Assembly (NCBI GenBank): GCA_022709445.1
Contig: JAKLIU010000101.1
Coordinates: 1 to 7,321, forward strand
Direction: 5' to 3'
DNA length: 7,321 nt
From: Spirochaetota bacterium
Lineage (GTDB): Bacteria > Spirochaetota > Spirochaetia > Treponematales > UBA12059
Shown: one piece after another, positions 1-5,767 of the stretch
Numbering within the stretch: the stretch's first letter is position 1
Layout: every line of letters begins with the position of its first letter
Notes under the pieces: model-generated
Database searches by the model: none
What the model saw: only the letters and a program-made list of their open reading frames with translations
What the model was told of the DNA's origin: nothing
Translations under genes and position numbers: made by a program

Positions 1-202
1 GCACCCGCTTGAGCATGGCGCGGGCGCCCTGCCCGTCCCGCACGCCTGCGTCGCGGCAGGCGGCGCGCAGTTCGGTGACCGCGGCGTCGGCGAACGCCGC
101 GCCCAGGTCACCTTCCACCAGGAGGTCCGCCAGGGCATCCCAATCGTCGTCCGTGATCACGGACATGCCCAGCAAGGATCGTATGCGGTCGGCGAATTTC
201 AC
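1..202 (-). CDS. ftsY: FtsY, signal recognition particle receptor (N-terminal part, runs off window edge)
   Basis: The first 67 codons of a leftward gene cut by the window edge. The protein starts VKFADRIRSLLG (GTG start read as Met). It continues with an acidic helix containing ITDDDWDALADLLVEGDLGAAFA and then an ELRAACRDAG helix. This is the pattern of the N-domain helical bundle of the SRP-type GTPase FtsY (D-x-L-x-D-L-L-x-x-G-D-x-G). FtsY docks ribosome-SRP complexes at the membrane for co-translational insertion. The GTP-binding NG motifs would lie beyond position 1 and are not visible. The GTG start at 202 is chosen because a GAGGTG Shine-Dalgarno sequence (215-210) sits 7 nt upstream and the homology begins there. 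The long acidic A-domain of E. coli FtsY is absent, as in many shorter FtsY proteins. It is probably co-transcribed with the PEGA gene and prfB. Ffh would be the main alternative, but the N-terminus fits FtsY better. Confidence 0.8.
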   Translation of the reverse strand, partial: MKFADRIRSLLGMSVITDDDWDALADLLVEGDLGAAFADAAVTELRAACRDAGVRDGQGARAMLKRV

Positions 203-270
203 GGTCGGGCACCTCGTCTCGGCTTGCGTTCGCGGCGGGATCCGGATCCCGCCCCCATGAGCGGCCTCAT
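199..270 (-). CDS. Possible Arg-rich mini-ORF (23 aa) bridging the PEGA gene and ftsY
   Basis: A short ORF not recognised as any family. Its ATG overlaps the TGA of the upstream PEGA gene as ATGA (270-267), and its own TGA overlaps the GTG start of ftsY as GTGA (202-199). An AGGAG Shine-Dalgarno sequence (282-278) lies 7 nt before the ATG, inside the last codons of the upstream gene. The product begins MRPLMGAGSGSRRERK and ends in RRGARP. It has seven Arg and one Lys against one Glu, so it is strongly basic. It may be a translational relay that carries ribosomes into ftsY, or a chance ORF in GC-rich spacer DNA. No function is assigned. A perfect palindrome lies within it. Confidence 0.3.
   Translation of the reverse strand: MRPLMGAGSGSRRERKPRRGARP
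234..253. repeat. Perfect 20-bp GC-rich palindrome upstream of ftsY
   Basis: GGCGGGATCC followed directly by its exact reverse complement GGATCCCGCC. As RNA it can form an 8-bp stem with a CCGG loop. It lies between the PEGA gene stop and the ftsY start. On the leftward strand no T-run follows it, so it is not a standard intrinsic terminator. It could be an mRNA-stabilising or attenuating hairpin, an operator for a dimeric protein, or chance. Confidence 0.5.
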
Positions 271-1715
271 TCGGCAGCTCCTATGTATCCGGCCAGCTCG
301 ATCACGGCGTTCACCGCCAGGGCGGCGCTGGCGGCCGCGGAAGCCCAGAACACGGCCTGGGTGGCGTAGTAGCGCGGTTCCAGCCTGGCGACCACCGCTG
401 GATCCGGGCTTCCCGAGGCCGCCAGGGACGACAGCACGCTGCGGTAGGCGCTGAACGAGCCGTAGGACAGGACCGACACCGGCAGGGACAGCACGAACCA
501 GCCCAGCGAGCGGTAGAAGCGGTCCTTGCCGGCCTCGAAGCGGCCGGAAAAATCCAGTCCGTCGGCCGGGGGCAGGGTGACCGTTTCCAGGCTGCCGGCC
601 GAGGGAGGGATGACCAGGTCGACGCCTACCCTGCCCGGCATGGTGAGCCTGGCCACGCGGGTGAAGGCCGCCCCCCCGAGTTCCAGGGGCGTCACGCCGG
701 CGCGCAGCCCGTCCACGTGGACCGTGGCCCCCGGCGGATCGCTCTCCAGGAGCAGGGCCGGGGCAGGCACCGGTTCAAGCTCCAGCCTCAGCGAGACGTC
801 CCGGCCCGGCCGGACGGAAAGCACGGCCGTCCGCGGCGAGAATCCGGGGGCGGAGGCCAGCAGTTCCGGGTCGCTCTCCCCGAAATGGAGGCTCCTGCCC
901 GCGGCCGCGGCCTCCCCGTCCAGCCGGAGCGCCGCGTGCGCCGGCGTCACGGCCAGCTCGACGAGCGAATACGGCCTGCCCAGGAGGGCCGTGGCCACCG
1001 GCCGCGTGAGGGCCGCCACCGCCGCGGGGAGATCGTCCGGGAAGGCGTATTCGACACCGGTCCAAGCCATCGTCCCCGTGGACGCGACGTAGACCGAAAG
1101 CTCGACGGCCAGGTAGCCCGAGGCGTCGCGGACGCTCCCGAAGACCAGGATGTCCAGCTTCTTGTCCCGGCAGGCGGCCGCGGGATCGCTGACCGGTTCC
1201 AGGAGAAGGCCGTCCGCGTGGCCCTGCCACGGTACCATGGCCGCCGTACCCGCGGCCGGCACTCCGCCCGCGCCATCGTGCGCTCCGCCGTCAACGGACG
1301 CGAGCGCCGCGAGCAGGCGGTCGCGCGCGTCCGCGACCGCTTTCCGGGCCGCGGCCAGTTCCGACTCGCGCCGGAACGGATCGTCGACCGTGATTGCAAC
1401 CAGGTCGGCCTTCCGGCGGGCGGCGGCCACGGCTGCGCGCGCCGCCTCCGGCGAGTCGGGAGCGCGGCCGGGACCGGAGGCGGCCGCCTCCCCGGGACCG
1501 GGCAGGCGGCTGTCGGCGAAGGACGTCCCCTCCATGAGGAGGCGCGGAATCAGGGTGGCGGCGTGAGCCAGGCCTTCGGGAATCCCTTCCGGGTCCAGCT
1601 CCGCCCAGCCCACGACCAGGGGCGGCGCGCCCTGGGCCGCGACCCCGGCGGCGGCGGCGCAGGCCAGCGCGGCCGCCGCCGCGAGCCGGGCCAGGATACC
1701 GCCTGAGGGTCGCAT
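267..1715 (-). CDS. Exported PEGA-domain envelope protein with two C-terminal membrane segments
   Basis: A 482-aa protein of unknown specific role. Residues 1-27 form a signal peptide: basic start, Ala-rich core, likely cleavage after GVAA before QG. A weak lipobox (ALAC, Cys19) is an alternative. Residues about 33-245 are Ala-rich and contain LDILVFGSVRDASGYLAVEL (188-206), reminiscent of exported proteins of the CsgG/FlgO type but not assignable. Residues about 250-313 and 319-388 look like two tandem PEGA-type beta units. The second carries a clear PPGATVHVDG (327-336). The first has a degenerate TPAHAALRLDG. Residues about 403-419 and 453-479 are hydrophobic and probably membrane-spanning. 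PEGA domains are associated with surface or envelope proteins. The ATG at 1715 starts 5 nt after the prfB stop, with GAGGA 9 nt upstream, and directly precedes the signal peptide. A longer upstream reading frame overlaps prfB and is rejected. Confidence 0.8.
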   Translation of the reverse strand: MRPSGGILARLAAAAALACAAAAGVAAQGAPPLVVGWAELDPEGIPEGLAHAATLIPRLLMEGTSFADSRLPGPGEAAASGPGRAPDSPEAARAAVAAARRKADLVAITVDDPFRRESELAAARKAVADARDRLLAALASVDGGAHDGAGGVPAAGTAAMVPWQGHADGLLLEPVSDPAAACRDKKLDILVFGSVRDASGYLAVELSVYVASTGTMAWTGVEYAFPDDLPAAVAALTRPVATALLGRPYSLVELAVTPAHAALRLDGEAAAAGRSLHFGESDPELLASAPGFSPRTAVLSVRPGRDVSLRLELEPVPAPALLLESDPPGATVHVDGLRAGVTPLELGGAAFTRVARLTMPGRVGVDLVIPPSAGSLETVTLPPADGLDFSGRFEAGKDRFYRSLGWFVLSLPVSVLSYGSFSAYRSVLSSLAASGSPDPAVVARLEPRYYATQAVFWASAAASAALAVNAVIELAGYIGAAE

Positions 1716-1720
1716 GGCGC

Positions 1721-2855
1721 TCAGTCCTCGTCGTCCTCGTCGACCCCGCTCGAGGTGCCGCCCTTCCAGAGGAAGTGCAGGTACGAGTCGATGAAGGGGT
1801 CGAGGTCGCCGTCCATGACCGCCTGGATGTTGCCCACGTTGAATTTGGTGCGGTGGTCCTTGACCATGGTGTAGGGCTGGAACACGTAGGAACGGATCTG
1901 CGAACCCCACGCGATCTCTTTCTTGTCGCCCTCGTACTTCTGGTTTTCCTTGTCCTTCTCCGCGCGGTACAGGTCGTAGAGCCGGCTCTTGAGGACGGAC
2001 ATGGCCACGTCCTTGTTCTTGTGCTGGCTCCGCTCGTTCTGGCAGGTGACCACGATGCCGGTGGCCAGGTGGGTGATGCGCACGGCGCTGTCGGTCTTGT
2101 TGACCTTCTGGCCCCCGGCCCCGCCCGCGCGGTAGGTGTCGATCCGTATGTCTTCCGGCTTCACGGTCACGTCGATGGTGTCGTCGATCACCGGGAGCAC
2201 CGCTACGCTGGCGAAACTGGTGTGCCTGCGCGCGTTGGCGTCGAAGGGGCTGATGCGCACCAGGCGGTGCACGCCCAGTTCGGACCGGAGCTGGCCGTAG
2301 GCGTAGGCGCCTTCTATCTCGATGGTGACGCTCTTGATGCCGCCTTCGGCCTCCTGGAGGTCCACCAGCTCGTACTTGAAGCCGCGTCGCTCCACCCAGC
2401 GGGTGTACATGCGGAAGAGCATGCCCGCCCAGTCGCAGGCCTCGGTGCCGCCCGAGCCGGCGTGGATGGTCAGGTAGGCGCCCGCCTTGTCCACCTCGCC
2501 GGTCATCAGCTCGAGGGTCACGGCCTTGTCGAAGCGATCCCGCAGGTCCTTGAGCAGGGCCCGGATCTCGGGTTCCAGCGAGCCGCCGCCCTCCTCCATC
2601 GCCATGGCGAAGACCTCGTCCAGGGCTTCCATGTCCTTCTTGATGCCCGTCCAGGTATCCAGGCGGTTGCGGAGCACCTTGAGCTCGCCCATGAGCCGCT
2701 CGCTGCGCTTCTGGTCGTTCCAGAAACCGGGTTCGGCCGTCAGGGCCTCCCTGGACTCTATCTTGGACGCGAGTGCCGCGGCGTCAAAGACGCCCCCATA
2801 TTTCGAGCACTTCCCGCTTGATTTCGGCGACGGGCGCCTGGAGTTCTTCGAGCAT
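1721..2855 (-). CDS. prfB: Peptide chain release factor 2 (RF2), expressed by programmed +1 frameshift
   Basis: RF2 recognises UAA and UGA stop codons and triggers peptide release. The gene is in two frames. Frame 1 runs from ATG 2855 through 23 codons (MLEELQAPVAEIKREVLEIW...) to an in-frame TGA at 2786-2784. The second frame starts at GAC 2785 and runs 354 codons to TGA 1723-1721, giving about 377 aa. The +1-frame product begins DAAALASKIESREALTAEPG, then FWNDQKRSERLM, as expected for the RF2 N-terminal helices. The stop-codon recognition tripeptide SPF is at about 202-204 (RISPFDANARRHTSFAS). The catalytic GGQ is at about 247-249 (YRAGGAGGQKVNKTDSAV). The RF2-type segment AWGSQIRSYVFQPYTMVKDH is intact, and the protein ends in an acidic tail. 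AGGAG (2866-2862) precedes the ATG by 6 nt. The gene follows the Cas2-like gene by 14 nt. It is not a pseudogene: the break is the known autoregulatory site. Confidence 0.97.
2783..2797 (-). promoter_or_regulatory. prfB programmed +1 frameshift site
   Basis: On the leftward strand the sequence reads GGGGG CGT CTT TGA C. It has a Shine-Dalgarno-like GGGGG (2797-2793), a 3-nt spacer, the slippery Leu codon CTT (2789-2787) and an in-frame TGA followed by C (2786-2783), a weak termination context. This matches the E. coli RF2 arrangement (AGGGGG TAT CTT TGA C) in order and spacing. When RF2 is scarce, the ribosome pauses at UGA and slips from CUU to UUU, continuing as GAC. When RF2 is abundant, translation stops after 23 residues. 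The site therefore forms a negative feedback loop. Confidence 0.95.
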
Positions 2856-2869
2856 GGTAATCTCCTGTC

Positions 2870-3169
2870 TTACTTGGCCGCTGCCTTGTCGGCGGACGGG
2901 GCCTTGACGATGATCCTGCGCCAGCGGTTTTCCTTGAGCGTGGATATGGCCAGCCGTCCGTCCACCGGGTACTGGTAGATGCGTATGGAATCGTAGTAGT
3001 CCGTCACCTTGTCGATGTCGCGCTTGAGCGCCGCAAGCTGCTTCTCCCCCATGCGGGCGCTCTCGAAACAGGCGCGCTGCACCTTCTCGAAACCGTACTG
3101 GGGCAGGAGGGCGTACACGGCGGCCCGGGAGTCCTCCCCGCCGAGATCGCACACGATGGATACGAACAT
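2870..3169 (-). CDS. Orphan Cas2-like small ferredoxin-fold protein
   Basis: A 99-aa protein whose pattern resembles the Cas2 / VapD-type fold. Visible parts are strand 1 MFVSIVCDLGGED with Asp8 where Cas2 has its conserved metal-site Asp, helix 1 (about 14-28), strand 2 VQRACFES with FE as in Cas2 'Q.SVFE', helix 2 MGEKQLAALKRDIDKV, strand 3 YDSIRIYQYP matching the Cas2 'D.vRiY.l' segment, then GRLAIST and RWRRIIVK strands. Cas2 normally partners Cas1 in spacer acquisition, and some homologues are nucleases. No cas1, other cas gene or repeat array is in the window. It is the first gene of the prfB operon (14 nt spacing), suggesting a housekeeping or RNA-related role. Start 3169 is preferred over an in-frame ATG at 3187 because Cas2 proteins begin at strand 1 and a promoter places its start here. 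A diverged ribosomal S6-type protein was considered and fits less well. Function is unknown. Confidence 0.7.
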   Translation of the reverse strand: MFVSIVCDLGGEDSRAAVYALLPQYGFEKVQRACFESARMGEKQLAALKRDIDKVTDYYDSIRIYQYPVDGRLAISTLKENRWRRIIVKAPSADKAAAK

Positions 3170-3175
3170 GGCCGT

Positions 3176-3204
3176 ATGGTATCCCAACCCCGTTCCATTG
3201 TCAA
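3176..3204 (-). promoter_or_regulatory. Sigma70-type promoter of the Cas2-like/prfB operon
   Basis: On the leftward strand there is a perfect -35 TTGACA (3204-3199), a 17-nt spacer and a -10 TACCAT (3181-3176, four of six consensus bases including the key A2 and T6). Six bases, ACGGCC, separate the -10 from the ATG at 3169, so the expected start site falls on or next to the AUG. This lies in the divergent gap between two oppositely oriented genes, where a promoter is expected. Confidence 0.55.
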
Positions 3205-3255
3205 AGGTCGGGCGGCGGCGGACGGTTGGGACTATGGCGGAAGGCCGGAGCTTCC

Positions 3256-3282
3256 GATACTATCTACAATATGATGCAGATG
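3256..3282 (+). promoter_or_regulatory. Possible -10 region / start region of the rightward gene
   Basis: A locally AT-rich patch in a GC-rich background, reading GATACTATCTACAAT just before ATGATGCAGATG. TACAAT (3265-3270) resembles a -10 hexamer. No convincing -35 lies 16-18 nt upstream, and no Shine-Dalgarno sequence lies 5-10 nt before any of the three ATGs (3271, 3274, 3280). The region is flagged only because the gene must have a promoter in the divergent gap. A CGGAAG/CTTCCG hairpin (3238-3256) with a GGAG-containing loop lies just upstream. Confidence 0.2.
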
Positions 3283-4686
3283 AAATCGCCCGTCCGCGCG
3301 GGCACCCTGGCCGCGCTGGCCCTCGCCGGGCTCGTCCTTTCCGCGCCGGTCCTGCACGCCCAGGACTCCGCGGGGACGGACGACGAGGTGTTCGCGCCCT
3401 ACCCGTCCCGCCTCCGCGTCGGGCTCCGCGAGAGCAGCGTCTACATAACCTGGGAGGACAGCCCGGACGTTTCCGGCGGCTACCTGGTGTACCGCCACGC
3501 CTCGGAGCCGAGCCCGGCCAATTTCGCCGACGCGGTCATGATCGGGGAGACCGCCGACGGGGTGCAGGCCTTCGAGTACACGCCCCCGGACAACCGCCCC
3601 TACTACTACATCGTGCTCGGGCGCACCCCGGCCGGGTCCGCGCTCGGCGGCGCCTACGAGGTGTTCATACCGCTGCGCAACACCAGCCTAGTGGGCGTAG
3701 CCCTGGAATCCGCGGCCCCGCCCGCCGCCGCGCCGGCTCCCTCCCCAACGACCGCCGCGGCGTCGACGGGCCCTTCGACCTCGGCGACGACGACAGCGAC
3801 GACGTCCACGGCGCCCAGACCGGCGACCGCAGCCGCGCCAGGCACCCAAGCCACGGTTCCCGCCCCGGCGGTCAGCGGTCTCCTGGCCAGGAACGACGGC
3901 GATGCCATCGTGCTGTCCTTCGACGCCCCGGGAAACCCGGGGCGCATCGTCCTGTACCGGGCCACACAGCCAATCCTGGAATCAGCCTCGCTGTTGGACG
4001 CGGCCGTGGCCGCCATCGTCGAGCCTTCGGCCGGTCCGCACCGCGACTACCCCGTCCCGGGAATCGCCTACTACTACGCCGCCGTGCCGGAGCGCGAGCT
4101 CATGGGCGGCCAGATCCTCATACTGCCGGGGGCGAACGCCACGCGGATCGGCGCCATGGTTCCCGCCGGATCCTACCGCGTGGGCCTGCCCTCAGCCACT
4201 CCCACGTCCAGGGCCATGCCCCTGCCGTTCCTGGTCCTGAGCAGGGGCCTGTCCGACGCCAAGCCGATCATAGGCGAGGACCTGACCCCGCAGCCCAGGA
4301 CCCTCACGGCCCAGACCGAGAAGGCCATCGCGTCCCTGGTGGCGGCGGTCGGAACGGGCTCGGGGGCCGCGCAGCCGCCGGTCACCATCTTCCCCGAGGA
4401 CCTCAGCTCCCCCGGCGGCGGCGAGGAGTACTCGCTGCGGCTCGTGGTGGTCGGATTCCTGGCCAAGGGGCTGTACGCCCAGGCGGCCGAGCAGTTCGCC
4501 CTCTACCTGTCCCTCCCCCGCACTCCCGCCAACGCGACGCGCGCCCGCTTCTACCGGGGCCAGGCCCTGGCCGCTTCGGGAGCCTACCGGGAAGCCTTCT
4601 TCGATCTCCTGCGCGCGCAGGACGCCTACTACCTTGAAACGGGTCCCTGGATGGACTTCGTGCTGGAGAAACTGCACCGCCAGTGA
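3271..4686 (+). CDS. Exported protein with two FN3-like domains, Thr/Ala/Pro linker and C-terminal TPR-like region
   Basis: A 471-aa protein not recognised as a named family. Residues 1-30 are a signal peptide (MMQMKSPVRA, hydrophobic AALALAGLVLSAP, likely cleavage after LHA before QD). Residues about 46-145 look like a fibronectin type III unit: SSVYITWEDSPDVSGGYLVY with the typical strand-B Trp, ending PYYYIVLG. Residues about 147-200 are a Pro/Ala/Thr/Ser linker. Residues about 201-290 form a second FN3-like unit (DAIVLSFDAP, GRIVLYRAT, IAYYYAAV). Residues about 385-470 are helical and TPR-like (GLYAQAAEQFALYLS, ARFYRGQALAASGAYREAFFDLL). It is probably periplasmic or surface-exposed and binds other proteins or polysaccharide. 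That role is inferred from domain type. The start could be 3271, 3274 or 3280. An in-frame TTG at 3226 is less likely because it would extend the signal peptide's N-region. It is transcribed alone, divergent from the prfB cluster and convergent with galM. Confidence 0.85.
   Translation: MMQMKSPVRAGTLAALALAGLVLSAPVLHAQDSAGTDDEVFAPYPSRLRVGLRESSVYITWEDSPDVSGGYLVYRHASEPSPANFADAVMIGETADGVQAFEYTPPDNRPYYYIVLGRTPAGSALGGAYEVFIPLRNTSLVGVALESAAPPAAAPAPSPTTAAASTGPSTSATTTATTSTAPRPATAAAPGTQATVPAPAVSGLLARNDGDAIVLSFDAPGNPGRIVLYRATQPILESASLLDAAVAAIVEPSAGPHRDYPVPGIAYYYAAVPERELMGGQILILPGANATRIGAMVPAGSYRVGLPSATPTSRAMPLPFLVLSRGLSDAKPIIGEDLTPQPRTLTAQTEKAIASLVAAVGTGSGAAQPPVTIFPEDLSSPGGGEEYSLRLVVVGFLAKGLYAQAAEQFALYLSLPRTPANATRARFYRGQALAASGAYREAFFDLLRAQDAYYLETGPWMDFVLEKLHRQ
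3709..3870 (+). repeat. Low-complexity Pro/Ala/Thr/Ser linker coding tract
   Basis: Codons for roughly residues 147-200 of the exported FN3/TPR-like protein are dominated by GCN, CCN, ACG and TCG. They include a stretch of near-repeated GCGACGACGACAGCG triplets around 3783-3810. The product is an extended, probably disordered linker between the two FN3-like units. It is prone to length change by slippage and could be O-glycosylated, though neither is shown here. Confidence 0.7.
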
Positions 4687-4713
4687 GACCGCGCCGCCGG
4701 TACCGCCGCGAGG

Positions 4714-5763
4714 TCAGCGGGCCGGCAGGCGGCCGAAGCGCAGGCGCATGAAGCGATCGTAGCGCATGCCCGGCTCCAGGATGCAGGTCGGGAAGCGGGC
4801 CTGGTTGGGCGAGTCCGGCAGGAACTCGGGTTCCAGGCAGAACCCATCCCGCTTGCCGTAGACCACCCCGCCCTTGCCCGGCGTGCCGCCCAGGAATTCC
4901 CCCGTGTACAGCTGGAGTCCCGGCAGGTCGGTATACAGTTCCATCCATCGTCCGGAATCCGGATCGACGACCCTCGCAGCCGGCGACTCCCCACCCGGTG
5001 CGTCGAGCACCCAGCAGTGGTCGTAGCCCCCGGCCGCCTCCATGTCCCTGCCCAGGCGCTTGCCGCCGCGGAAGTCGAAGGCTGTACCCTCCACCGGTTC
5101 CACGGTGCCCAGGGGGATGCGGTCGGGACGGATCGGGACGTAACCGCCGGCGGCCAGCTCCAGCTCATGGTCCAGGATCCCGCCGGAGCCGCGCAGGTTG
5201 AAGTAGCCGTGGCTGGTCAGGCAGACGGGCGTTGCCGCGTCGGAAACGGCTTCCCAGCGGACACTGAGGCTGCGGTCGCCGGACAGGCTGAATACGGCGG
5301 AGGCTTCCACCCTGCCGGGATAGCCCTGGTCCCCGTCCGGGCTGGACAGCTCCATGCGTACCGAGGGGCCTCCTCCGTCGGCGGCGCGGGCCGTGGCGCG
5401 CCACATCCTGGCATCCCAGCCGTCGGGGCCGCCGTGCAGGTGGTTGCTCCCGTCGTTGGCCGGCAGCGGGTACTCCCGTCCCTCGAGCCGGAATCGGGCA
5501 CCGGCTATCCGGTTTGCGTAGCGGCCCACGGTCGCACCGAAGTACGGGCGCGGATCGCGGATCGCGTGTCCGGCGGGCTCGGGCGGCCCCAGGAGCAAGT
5601 CGGTCCAGCCGCCGTCCGGTTCGCGGAGGCTGATGGCCAGGATGGTGGCGCCGTAGTCGCTGAGCGCCACGCGCAGCCCTCCGCGTTCCAGGATGAAGCA
5701 CCGGGGCGAGAGGCCATCCGGGAAACCGTCCAGCGGATACGCGGCCAGGGCGGAGCCGTCCAT
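4714..5763 (-). CDS. galM: Aldose 1-epimerase (galactose mutarotase)
   Basis: A 349-aa cytoplasmic enzyme (no signal peptide), normal length for the family. It interconverts alpha and beta anomers of galactose, glucose or related aldoses, feeding the Leloir pathway or other sugar use. Family motifs are all present: GRYANRI (80-86), NHLHGG (107-112, His108/His110 region), TSHGYFNL with His185, YDHCW with Asp248, and GFCLEPEFLPDSPN with the catalytic base candidate Glu311. The general acid/base pair expected in GalM (a His in the HGYFNL motif and the late Glu) is intact. The start ATG lies 4 nt after the dehydrogenase stop with only a weak upstream GGGA, so translation is probably coupled. Which sugar it prefers cannot be told. 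It is last in its operon, and its end converges on the rightward gene with 27 nt between the stop codons. No U-tract terminator is visible. Confidence 0.95.
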   Translation of the reverse strand: MDGSALAAYPLDGFPDGLSPRCFILERGGLRVALSDYGATILAISLREPDGGWTDLLLGPPEPAGHAIRDPRPYFGATVGRYANRIAGARFRLEGREYPLPANDGSNHLHGGPDGWDARMWRATARAADGGGPSVRMELSSPDGDQGYPGRVEASAVFSLSGDRSLSVRWEAVSDAATPVCLTSHGYFNLRGSGGILDHELELAAGGYVPIRPDRIPLGTVEPVEGTAFDFRGGKRLGRDMEAAGGYDHCWVLDAPGGESPAARVVDPDSGRWMELYTDLPGLQLYTGEFLGGTPGKGGVVYGKRDGFCLEPEFLPDSPNQARFPTCILEPGMRYDRFMRLRFGRLPAR

Positions 5764-5767
5764 GGGA

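Noticed and set aside
267..1910. Longer form of the PEGA protein starting at 1910
   Set aside because: It would overlap the conserved prfB 3' end by about 190 nt. The signal peptide begins exactly at the ATG at 1715.
1775..2821. Long rightward reading frame (348 codons) opposite prfB
   Set aside because: It is a shadow of prfB: His/Val/Gly-rich composition with no recognisable domain, no upstream ribosome site, and the opposite strand carries a fully conserved RF2.
2784..2855. prfB as a frameshifted pseudogene
   Set aside because: The break coincides with a textbook RF2 +1 frameshift signal and the rest of the protein is intact.
2870..3187. Ribosomal protein S6 as the identity of the small gene before prfB
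   Set aside because: The size and a ferredoxin-like fold would fit, but the 'FES', 'YDSIRIYQYP' and Asp8 pattern follow Cas2 rather than S6, and no rpsR/ssb partner is next to it.
3226..3270. TTG start at 3226 for the rightward exported protein
   Set aside because: It would add 15 residues before an otherwise well-formed signal peptide and would absorb the AT-rich promoter-like patch.
4692..4713. Terminator hairpin at the convergent gene ends
   Set aside because: Only an 8-bp CGGTACCG palindrome is present, with no longer stem and no T-run on either strand.
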